Part shown: positions 53,768-61,490 of the stretch, piece after piece
How positions within the stretch are numbered: position 1 is the stretch's first letter
Layout of the letters: each line of letters begins with the position of its first letter
Source: Phycisphaeraceae bacterium
Lineage (GTDB): Bacteria > Planctomycetota > Phycisphaerae > Phycisphaerales > UBA1924
Reading direction: 5' to 3'
Assembly (NCBI GenBank): GCA_019636675.1
Contig: JAHBXC010000004.1
Location: 95,989-159,988 of the forward strand
Length of the DNA stretch: 64,000 bases
Program-made: the position numbers and the translations under genes
The notes under the pieces: generated by a model
What the model saw: only the letters and a program-made list of their open reading frames with translations
The model's database searches: none
What the model was told of the DNA's origin: nothing

Positions 53768-55429
53768 ATGCCCACCCTGCGCAACACGCCCTGCGTCCTC
53801 ATCATCCGCGATGGCTGGGGGCGCAACCCCCACCCCGAGCACGACGCGTTCAACGCGATCAAACTCGCCGACACCCCCGTCGACGACCGCCTGATGCGCG
53901 AGTTCCCCTCCACCCTCATCCGCACCAGCGGCGAGGACGTCGGCCTCCCCGACGGGACCATGGGCAACAGCGAGGTCGGGCACCAGAACATCGGCGCAGG
54001 GCGCATCGTCTACCAGGAATCGGTGCGCATCACGCTCTCGATCCGCGAGGGCCAGTTCTACGACAACTTCGTCCTGCGCGCCGCTGTCCAGAAGGCCAAA
54101 GAGACCGGCGGCGCCGTCCACCTGTTCTGCATCGCGTCCGACGCCGGCGTGCACGGGCAATTGGACCACCTGTTCGCCAGCATCGAGCTCTGCAAGCGCC
54201 TCGACCACAAACGCGTCTACATCCACCTGTTCACCGACGGACGCGACACCGGCCCGTTCAGCGGGCTGGAGTTCGTCGAGCGCGTCGAGCGGAAGTGTGT
54301 GGAACTGGGCGTCGGGCAGATCGGCTCGGTCATCGGTCGCTATTACGCGATGGACCGCGACAACCGCTGGGAACGAACGAGGGCCGCGTACACCTGCCTG
54401 ACCGGGCAGGGCGCTCGCGCGGCAGACACCTCGATCTTCCCGACCGCGATGGACGCCGTGCGCTCCTACTACGACAAGCCCTCGAACGACTCGCAGCGTG
54501 GCGACGAGTTCATCACGCCCGCGATGATCGGCGCCGACATCAAGGACGCCCTCGCCAAGCGCGTCACCAACAACGACAGCGTGATTTTCGTCAACTACCG
54601 GGGCGACCGCCCCCGCCAGATCTGCCGCGCCTTCGTGCTGCCCGAGTTCTACGGCGCCATGAAGCCCTCGCCCGACACGGGCGAGAAGGGCTTCGATCGC
54701 GGCGCGCGGCTCGGCCTCTTCTTCGTCACGATGACCGGCTACTCCGACGACCTGCGCCCCTATGTCCATGTCGCCTTCCCCAAGGCGCCCAAGATGACGA
54801 ACATCCTTGGCGAGTGGCTCAGCACGCACGGCGTCTCGCAGTTCCGCTGCGCCGAGACCGAGAAGTTCCCCCATGTCACCTTCTTCTTCAACGACTACCG
54901 CGACGAACCCTTCGAGGGCGAGCGTCGCGGCATCGTCCAGTCGCCGCGCGTCTCGACCTACGACCTCAAGCCCGAGATGAGCGCCAACGAGGTTCGCGAC
55001 GAGGTGCTCGCGCGCCTTCGCGCGTGGAAAGACAGCGACGGCGCGCAGGGCGAGCCCGTCATCGTCGTGAACTTCGCCAACGGCGACATGGTCGGGCACA
55101 CCGGCAAACTCGACGCCGCCGTCAAGGCCTGCGAGACCGTCGACCGCTGCGTCGGCGCGATCCTCGACGAAGTCGCGGCGCTGGGCGGGTCCGCGATCGT
55201 CACCGCCGACCACGGCAACGCGGAGCAGATGTGGGACCCCGAGACCAACAACCCCCACACGGCGCACACCACCTACGAGGTGCCCCTTATCGTCGTGGGC
55301 GACGCGTTCAAGGGGCGTCGCCTGCGCGAGGGCGGGCGCCTCGCCGACATCGCGCCGACGCTGCTCGACATGATCGGCATGGACAACCCCCCCGAGATGA
55401 CGGGTGAGAGTCTGATCGTCAAGGAGTGA
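53768..55429 (+). CDS. gpmI: 2,3-bisphosphoglycerate-independent phosphoglycerate mutase
   Basis: 553 residues of the alkaline-phosphatase superfamily. VLIIRDGWG gives the first metal Asp, LPDGTMGNSEVGHQNIGAGR the nucleophilic Ser, ASDAGVHGQLDHLFASI and HLFTDGRDTGPFSGLEFVER the substrate loops, and NFANGDMVGHTGKLDAAVKA with VTADHGNAEQM the second metal site. It interconverts 3- and 2-phosphoglycerate in glycolysis using Mn2+. About 40 residues longer than usual. Confidence 0.95.
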   Translation: MPTLRNTPCVLIIRDGWGRNPHPEHDAFNAIKLADTPVDDRLMREFPSTLIRTSGEDVGLPDGTMGNSEVGHQNIGAGRIVYQESVRITLSIREGQFYDNFVLRAAVQKAKETGGAVHLFCIASDAGVHGQLDHLFASIELCKRLDHKRVYIHLFTDGRDTGPFSGLEFVERVERKCVELGVGQIGSVIGRYYAMDRDNRWERTRAAYTCLTGQGARAADTSIFPTAMDAVRSYYDKPSNDSQRGDEFITPAMIGADIKDALAKRVTNNDSVIFVNYRGDRPRQICRAFVLPEFYGAMKPSPDTGEKGFDRGARLGLFFVTMTGYSDDLRPYVHVAFPKAPKMTNILGEWLSTHGVSQFRCAETEKFPHVTFFFNDYRDEPFEGERRGIVQSPRVSTYDLKPEMSANEVRDEVLARLRAWKDSDGAQGEPVIVVNFANGDMVGHTGKLDAAVKACETVDRCVGAILDEVAALGGSAIVTADHGNAEQMWDPETNNPHTAHTTYEVPLIVVGDAFKGRRLREGGRLADIAPTLLDMIGMDNPPEMTGESLIVKE

Positions 55430-55433
55430 CCCC

Positions 55434-56243
55434 GTGGCGATCGACCTGACAGGCAAACCGATCGTGATCGCCGGCGCGAGCAGCGGCATCGGCGCCGCGA
55501 CGGCGCGCGCGTGCGCACGCGCCGGGATGCCCGTCGTGCTCGGCGCGCGCCGGACCGACCGGCTCGAGTCGCTCGCGCGAGAGATCGAGTCCGCCGGCGG
55601 CAAAGCCGCCTTCGCGCCCTGCGATGTCACGAAAGAAGGCGAGTGCGAGCGCCTGATCGCCCTCTGCGCCGAGCGATTCGGCCCCGTCTACGCGGCCTAC
55701 GCGAACGCGGGCTACGGCTTCGAGGCCACGGCGCACAAGACCACGGCGCAGCAGTGGCGCGACATCTTCGAGGTCAATTTCTTCGGAACGCTGCGCCTCC
55801 TCGACGCCGCGACCCCCGCGATGCTCGACCAGAACCGCGGCCACCTGCTGATCTGCTCGTCGTGCCTGGGGCGGTTCCCCACGCCGGTCTATTCCGCGTA
55901 CAGCGCGACGAAGGCGGCCCAGCACCATGTCGGGCGCGCGATGGGCGTCGAGCTGCGCGGCAAAGGCGTGTTCGTCTCGACGGTCCACCCGATCGGCACG
56001 CTCACGGAATTCTTCGACACGGCCGACTCGCGCAGCGAGGCCGCGAAGTTCACCAAGCGCACCCCGCGCTTCGCGATGCAGACGCCCGAGCGCGTCGCCG
56101 GCGCGATCGTCAAGTGCCTGCGCAAACCGAAGCCGGAGGTCTGGACGAGCCTGCCCACGCGAACCGCGATCGGGCTGGCGTCGATGTTCCCCAGAACCAC
56201 CGACGCCTTCCTCCGGCGCGCCATGCGCGACGGCATCGAATGA
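55434..56243 (+). CDS. Short-chain dehydrogenase/reductase
   Basis: 269 residues. IAGASSGIGAATARACARAG is the NAD(P)-binding motif, YANAGYGFEA replaces NNAG, and the catalytic triad is Ser in LLICSSCLGRF and YSAYSATKAA (Tyr-x-x-x-Lys). C-terminal part (AIVKCLRKPKPEVWTSLPTR) resembles membrane-associated classical SDRs. Substrate unknown. GTG start with AAGGAG upstream, 4 nt after gpmI, so co-transcribed. Confidence 0.88.
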   Translation: MAIDLTGKPIVIAGASSGIGAATARACARAGMPVVLGARRTDRLESLAREIESAGGKAAFAPCDVTKEGECERLIALCAERFGPVYAAYANAGYGFEATAHKTTAQQWRDIFEVNFFGTLRLLDAATPAMLDQNRGHLLICSSCLGRFPTPVYSAYSATKAAQHHVGRAMGVELRGKGVFVSTVHPIGTLTEFFDTADSRSEAAKFTKRTPRFAMQTPERVAGAIVKCLRKPKPEVWTSLPTRTAIGLASMFPRTTDAFLRRAMRDGIE

Positions 56244-56273
56244 AACAGCCCGGGCAACAGGGTGCGCCTGAAC

Positions 56274-56320
56274 GCTCCCCCTGCTCCCCACTCCCTGCTC
56301 CCCGCTGCCTTCTCCCTCAC
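56274..56320. repeat. Pyrimidine-rich intergenic repeat (CTGCTCCCCACTCCCTG type)
   Basis: The string CCCCTGCTCCCCACTCCCTG occurs here and in the right arm of the repeat between fabH and fabD (22813-22832). It lies between two convergent genes. Confidence 0.6.
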
Positions 56321-59112
56321 ACCATCATGCCGGCCGAGGTGTCGTAGACCAGCTTGATCTTGCCCGGCGCGGCGCCGTGCTCGTCGAAGATGGTGACGAT
56401 GTTCGGCTGGCCGACCTTGAGCCACGACTCGGGCAGCCAGTGTTTCGTGACCGGGCCGACATCCTTGGAGTCGTTGGTCGCGACGAAGTATCGGCCGAGG
56501 TTGCGCCCGTTGAGATAGATCTGGCCCTTCGTCATGCCGCCCATGTCGAGGAAGAGCGGCTCGGCGAGCGAACGGACAACAAAGGTGGTGCGCCACCACA
56601 TGGGAACGCCCTCGGGCGCCGCCTTGCGGATTGCGGTCTTGGTCGCGCTGTGGAAGGCGTCGTCCGCCGGGGGCTCCCACTTGGCGAAGGCGATGTCGGC
56701 CTTGTCGGTGAGGACCTCTTCGCCCTCGTAGAACGAGGTGGCCTTGTCGAGCTCGGCGAGGATGTCCGCCGGCTCGCGCCCCCCGGCGACGGGGTCGGCG
56801 ATGATCGCGAGCTGGACCGTGTTCTTGCCTGCCTTGAAGGGCGCTTCGTCGCTGGTGTTCTCCATGCGCACGACGGCGCGCTCGCCGGCGTCGACGAAGT
56901 CCACGATCGTGTTGTTCACCAGCACGAGCGCCGGCGCCGGGCAGCGCAGGACTTCCATGAACACCGGCGTCTTGCGCCGGTGCTGGAACGACCATGTCAC
57001 GCGGTCCGGGTGGGTGCGAACGCCGGTGCGCAGGCCCATGAGCGGCGTGCGCCAGGTCAGCGGCGCGAGCGGGTCGCCCTGCTCGAGGGTCGCCTTGCCG
57101 GGCTTGAGGTCGCCGGCCTGCACGATCTCGCCCACCAGGCCCTTGCGCCGGTGCATGTGCGAGCCGCCGTCGACGCGCCCCATGTTGTCGACCAGCAGCG
57201 TGAGGGTGTGCTTGCGCTTCTTGAGGGGCAGGCCCACGACGCGCCCGGACGCGCCGGGCCCGTCGCCCGCGATCTCGACGAACTGCCCGTCGAGGTACGC
57301 GTGCGCGCGATCGCTGAGGTCGAACATCCCGGCCTTGACCTTCGACGCGCTCTTCGAATTGAACCGCAGGCGCAGCCACCCGTAGCCGTACGGCGCGCCC
57401 AGGTCGTGCATCGACGCGAGCGCCGGGATAGTCGCGTAGCGCTCGCTCTCGCCCTCGAGGTACTGCGTCTGCGCTGCGGAGGACCACTCGTCGAGCGCCG
57501 GCGCTTCGAGCGCGGGCGCCTTCTTGCCCGAGCCGGCGGCGCTCTTGTCCACCTTCCCGTCGGACGCGACGCGGTAGTGCGTGCGGAAATCCGGGTGCGG
57601 CACGGGCTCGTTGTCGGCGTCGAGCCCGGCGACGCCCACGAACACCGCTTCGTCGGTCGCGTAGGTCGCGTCGATCATCGCCTCCGAGCACACGATGACC
57701 GTGGTGTTCTCGAGCTCCTCGATCACCGGGGTCTTGCCGGTGGGGACCTCGACCGGCAGCTCGGCGCCGTTGATCGACAGGACGCCCTTCGCGCCGGCGG
57801 GGCCGAAACACACGAAGACCTTGCCGACCTGGGCGAAGGGCTGCAGCGAACAGAAATCCAGCGTGGAGCGCCCGTGCAGGTGCGTGTCGAAGAGGAACCA
57901 CGCGCAGTCCTGATCGCCCGTGCTGACGCGCAGCACGCGCCCGTCGGCGGTGAGCAGGTCGATCGGGTCATGGCCCTTGGACGCGAAGACGAACGCGATC
58001 CCGCCGCGCTGCCCGTGGGTGTGCACGACGCTCACGCCCTTGGCGCCCGGCGTCGGCGCGATGCCGATGGGCTGGTAGGACGGGTCGAGCCCCGAGAGAA
58101 CGCGCCCGAACCGTGACGCGAAGGTCGCGAGGCGCTTCATCGTGAAATACGCCGGCGTGCGCAGGCCGGCGCAGGTGAGCATCGAGTTGTAATCGCCCGG
58201 CTGCGAGCACGAGAAGCCCTGCGAGTCGCCCGCGCGTCGCCCGCCGTAGAACTCGAAGAACGAGCCCGGCGCGAACCGCGACACGACGAACTGCGCGCCG
58301 GCGGCGGTCGCCTCGACGAGCGTGCGCTGCGCCTCGGCCGGAGAAACCGTCGGCGGGTGCTCGCCCCACGCGGTCACCGGCGAGTTCGCGAACTCCATGA
58401 GCAGGCGCGGCGTCGAGGGCGACACCACGCGCAGCTGGCGGAACATCGCGAGGAGCTGGTCGGAGCCCGACCAGCCGTCGATCTCGCCCTCGACGGGCTG
58501 GAAGAGGTTGTTGCAGTTGACGAAGGGGACGGTGAAGCCGCTCTCGCGCAGGAAGCGACCGAGTTCGGAGAGATAGCGATCGGACGCGTCGTCGTCGCCG
58601 CAGAACCAGCGGTGCTCGACCTGGATCATCGCGATCGCGCCGCCCTGGGCGACCTGGAGGTTCTTGATCTGCCCGGCGAGGTTGGAGAACCAGCGCGAGA
58701 CCGCCTCGAGGAACTCGGGCGCGCCGCCTCGGACCTTGGCGATCTTGGGGTTGGGCTCGGTCTTCTCCGGCGGCTTGAGGGTGCCGGCCCAGGCCGGCAT
58801 GCCACCCATATCCCACGAATCGCCGATGACCGGGCCGGGGCGCAGGATCGCGAGCAGGCCCATCTCGCCGATGAGCTCAACGAAGGTGCGGATGTCTCGA
58901 TCGCCCTCAAAGTCGTACACATTCGCGCGCGGCTCGTGGAAGCACCACGGGACGGGCACGAGGATCGTGTTGAACCCGGCCTGCTTCGCGGCGCGCAGGC
59001 GGTCGGCCCACAGCGCCCGAGGGACCGAGGCGTAGCACACCTGCGCGGCGACGAGCCAGTGCCTGCGTCCGTCGAGGAGGAAGCTCTGGCCGTCGAAGGT
59101 GATGCTCGGCAT
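56317..59112 (-). CDS. GH35-like beta-galactosidase homologue with altered acid/base motif
   Basis: 931 residues without signal peptide. The first ~330 residues are a TIM barrel of the GH35 type: FLLDGRRHWLVAAQVCYASV, GFNTILVPVPWCFHEP, LLAILRPGPVIGDSWDMGGM. The acid/base motif (usually VQVENEYG) reads MIQVEHRWF, so the catalytic Glu of NE is Arg; the nucleophile strand LLMEFANSPVTAWGEH keeps Glu. The C-terminal 500 residues are beta-sandwich domains ending GQIYLNGRNLGRYFVATND, the usual GH35/GH2 jelly-roll block. It is probably a divergent glycosidase or a non-catalytic carbohydrate-binding protein. It stands alone, divergent from the TolC-like gene. Confidence 0.8.
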   Translation of the reverse strand: MPSITFDGQSFLLDGRRHWLVAAQVCYASVPRALWADRLRAAKQAGFNTILVPVPWCFHEPRANVYDFEGDRDIRTFVELIGEMGLLAILRPGPVIGDSWDMGGMPAWAGTLKPPEKTEPNPKIAKVRGGAPEFLEAVSRWFSNLAGQIKNLQVAQGGAIAMIQVEHRWFCGDDDASDRYLSELGRFLRESGFTVPFVNCNNLFQPVEGEIDGWSGSDQLLAMFRQLRVVSPSTPRLLMEFANSPVTAWGEHPPTVSPAEAQRTLVEATAAGAQFVVSRFAPGSFFEFYGGRRAGDSQGFSCSQPGDYNSMLTCAGLRTPAYFTMKRLATFASRFGRVLSGLDPSYQPIGIAPTPGAKGVSVVHTHGQRGGIAFVFASKGHDPIDLLTADGRVLRVSTGDQDCAWFLFDTHLHGRSTLDFCSLQPFAQVGKVFVCFGPAGAKGVLSINGAELPVEVPTGKTPVIEELENTTVIVCSEAMIDATYATDEAVFVGVAGLDADNEPVPHPDFRTHYRVASDGKVDKSAAGSGKKAPALEAPALDEWSSAAQTQYLEGESERYATIPALASMHDLGAPYGYGWLRLRFNSKSASKVKAGMFDLSDRAHAYLDGQFVEIAGDGPGASGRVVGLPLKKRKHTLTLLVDNMGRVDGGSHMHRRKGLVGEIVQAGDLKPGKATLEQGDPLAPLTWRTPLMGLRTGVRTHPDRVTWSFQHRRKTPVFMEVLRCPAPALVLVNNTIVDFVDAGERAVVRMENTSDEAPFKAGKNTVQLAIIADPVAGGREPADILAELDKATSFYEGEEVLTDKADIAFAKWEPPADDAFHSATKTAIRKAAPEGVPMWWRTTFVVRSLAEPLFLDMGGMTKGQIYLNGRNLGRYFVATNDSKDVGPVTKHWLPESWLKVGQPNIVTIFDEHGAAPGKIKLVYDTSAGMMV

Positions 59113-59280
59113 AGGGTGGATCGCGCTCCTGGGGTCGCGTGCACGCGGTGAGGGAGAGGGGCGGCGGACCCCCGCGAACAGGCGATCGCCGCGACGCGCA
59201 CGCTCGAGAGAGTGGCGCGTTTCGTGAGGGCGAGAATAGGTCTCATTCGGGCTCCTCGCAACGCCTGCGCGCGAACTCGG

Positions 59281-59286
59281 TAGACT
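59281..59286 (+). promoter_or_regulatory. Leaderless-type -10 element of the TolC-like gene
   Basis: TAGACT ends 9 nt (CGCCCCCCC) before the ATG at 59296; spacer nearly identical to that of fabD. The rest of the 183-nt divergent gap 59113-59295 shows no feature. Confidence 0.5.
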
Positions 59287-59295
59287 CGCCCCCCC

Positions 59296-61233
59296 ATGCG
59301 ACCCCCCTCACCCCATCGCTCTCACGCCCGTCAGAACCCTCTTTCCGGGGCCTGGCGCGGGATTTGCGCGAGCCCGACCCGCATCGCGTCCCTTCTGGCG
59401 GTCGCTGGCGCCTGCTTCGCGTTCACCCCGGGCTGCACCAACATCAGCTCGGTCGATCGTGACATCGAGAAACTGCTCGCCAGGCGGACCAACGCCCTCG
59501 GGGCCGACGCGCGAGTCCCCGAGCCGGTCATGCGAGACCCCAGCCAGGTCCGCCCCGAACGCCCGGCGTTCGAGGAGCAGCCCCCCAGCGTCAACCCCGA
59601 CGCCGACGAGCTCCCCTTCCGCGATCGGCCGCCCATCAGCGCCGAGCGGCGCCTCGAGCGCCTCGACACCTTCCTCGACATCCCCGAGGACGCGCGCGTC
59701 GTCGACCTCAGCACCGTCCTGCGCACCTCCCAGTCCAACGCGCGCGAATACATCAACGCCGAAGAGGACTATGTCCTCGACGCGATCCGCCTCCTCATCG
59801 AACGACACCGCTGGGGACCCCGCTTCTTCGACGACCTCGTCGCACGCTTCGACGCCTTCAACCTCGACCCCCAGGGCGGCGAGTACCGCGTCGTCGGCGA
59901 GCTCATCAACACCCTGCGCGTCACCCAGCGACTGCCCTACGGCGGCAACGTCGAGGCGGCGCTCGTCACGCGCGCCACCGACGAACTGCGCAACGCCGCT
60001 ACCGAGGACTATGTCTCCTCCAGCGACATCGTCCTCACCGCCAACATCCCGCTCCTCCGCGGCGCCGGCATGGTCGCGCGCGAGGACCTCATCCAGTCCG
60101 AGCGAAACCTCGTCTACGGCGCCCGGCGCTTCGAGCGCTTCCGGCGCCAGTTCTTCGTCGACGTCTGCACCAACTACTTCGACCTCCTCCTGCAGCGCCA
60201 GAACATCGCCAACCAGATCGCCAGCGTCGAGAGCGTCCGACGCGAGCAGCGCCGCCTCCAGGAACTCGCCGAAGCAGGCCGACGGTCCGCGTTCGACGTG
60301 AACAACTTCCGCCAGCAGGTCCTGCGCGGCGAGAACTCCGTGCTCAACGCCAAAGAGGCCTACCGCGTCGCCCTCGACCGCTTCAAGGTCCGCATCGGCG
60401 TCCCGCTCGACGAAGAGATCACCCTCGCCCCGGTCGACCTCACCATCCCCGAGCCCGACGTCACCCCCACCGGCGCCGCCGAACTCGCGCTGCGCTACCG
60501 GCTCGACCTGCAGAACCGGCGCGACCAGATCGAAGACGCGCGCCGCGCCGTCGCCAACTCTCGCAACCAGCTCCTGCCCGACTTCGAGCTCACCGGTCGC
60601 GCCAACATCCCGACCCAGTCCGACCGGCGACTCGGCGGCGCCAACTTCCGCACCGACGAGGGCGACTACTCCGTCGCGGCCCGGTTCTCGCTCCCCCTCG
60701 ACCGGCAGATCGAGCGGCTCAACCTCCGCTCGGCCACGATCTCGCTCGAACGCGCCATCCGCGAGCTCGAGAACTTCATCGACAACATCGTCATCAGCGC
60801 CCGCCAGGCAGCCCGCGACATCGATCGCGCGCAGTTCTCGATCCTCCAGCAGGAAGAAACCATCCGCATCAACGAGCTGCGCCTCGAGGAACTCAAGCTC
60901 AAGATCGACACCGTCCAGTCGCAGGACATCCTCAACGCCGAGAACGACCTGCTCGACGCGCGCAACGCGCGCGACAGCGCCATCCGCGACTACCGCGTCG
61001 CGGTCCTGCGCTACCTCCTCGAGACCGACCAGCTGCGAGTCTCGAACCAGGGCGCCTTCCTGCCCCTTCAGGGCATGCTCGTCGAGGGCTTCGACCCCAA
61101 CCAGCCGCGCCCCGCGCCGCGAGCCCCCGATCCCCTCCCCGAGCTGCAGCCTGAACAGGAGAACGCTCCGGAGACTCAGGGGGCGCCGGGGGCGCCCGAG
61201 CAGGGCACGAACACCGTCACCCCCGGCGGCTGA
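59296..61233 (+). CDS. TolC-like outer membrane efflux protein
   Basis: 645 residues. Signal sequence with possible lipobox TPGC (about residue 47). A ~90-residue charged spacer precedes the OMF domain: NTLRVTQRLPYGGNVEAAL, DIVLTANIPLLRGAGMVARE (the Leu-Leu-Arg-Gly-Ala hallmark), long helices with VCTNYFDLLLQRQNIANQI, ARRAVANSRNQLLPDFELTG and LLDARNARDSAIRDYRVAVL. Pro/Gln-rich C-terminal tail. It should form the outer membrane channel of a tripartite exporter with the HlyD-like protein 257 nt downstream. Confidence 0.9.
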   Translation: MRPPSPHRSHARQNPLSGAWRGICASPTRIASLLAVAGACFAFTPGCTNISSVDRDIEKLLARRTNALGADARVPEPVMRDPSQVRPERPAFEEQPPSVNPDADELPFRDRPPISAERRLERLDTFLDIPEDARVVDLSTVLRTSQSNAREYINAEEDYVLDAIRLLIERHRWGPRFFDDLVARFDAFNLDPQGGEYRVVGELINTLRVTQRLPYGGNVEAALVTRATDELRNAATEDYVSSSDIVLTANIPLLRGAGMVAREDLIQSERNLVYGARRFERFRRQFFVDVCTNYFDLLLQRQNIANQIASVESVRREQRRLQELAEAGRRSAFDVNNFRQQVLRGENSVLNAKEAYRVALDRFKVRIGVPLDEEITLAPVDLTIPEPDVTPTGAAELALRYRLDLQNRRDQIEDARRAVANSRNQLLPDFELTGRANIPTQSDRRLGGANFRTDEGDYSVAARFSLPLDRQIERLNLRSATISLERAIRELENFIDNIVISARQAARDIDRAQFSILQQEETIRINELRLEELKLKIDTVQSQDILNAENDLLDARNARDSAIRDYRVAVLRYLLETDQLRVSNQGAFLPLQGMLVEGFDPNQPRPAPRAPDPLPELQPEQENAPETQGAPGAPEQGTNTVTPGG

Positions 61234-61490
61234 TCGTTCCCCACGCCCGAGAACCCTGCCCGACGCGCCGACGCATCATTTCGACGAATGCGCGCCCCGA
61301 AGTCGCTCCGGTGCATCGATCGGACCAATGTCGCCGAAACACAGGTGGTCCTTCGGGCGTCTCACCGAAACCGAGCCGCCCATGACCGGTTTACGCACTC
61401 GGATCGCCGGCGCGTGACGCGCCCGGTCGCGTCGCTCGCCTCGCCCCTCACCCGCCCTGTCGCTTCCCTCCGTCCCCGGAGCCGTCCCGA
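61234..61490 (+). other. Intergenic leader between efflux genes
   Basis: 257 nt without a gene. A hairpin-like GCGCCGACGCAT...ATGCGCGC occurs at 61266-61296. No good promoter hexamers were found, so read-through from the TolC-like gene is possible. Confidence 0.3.
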
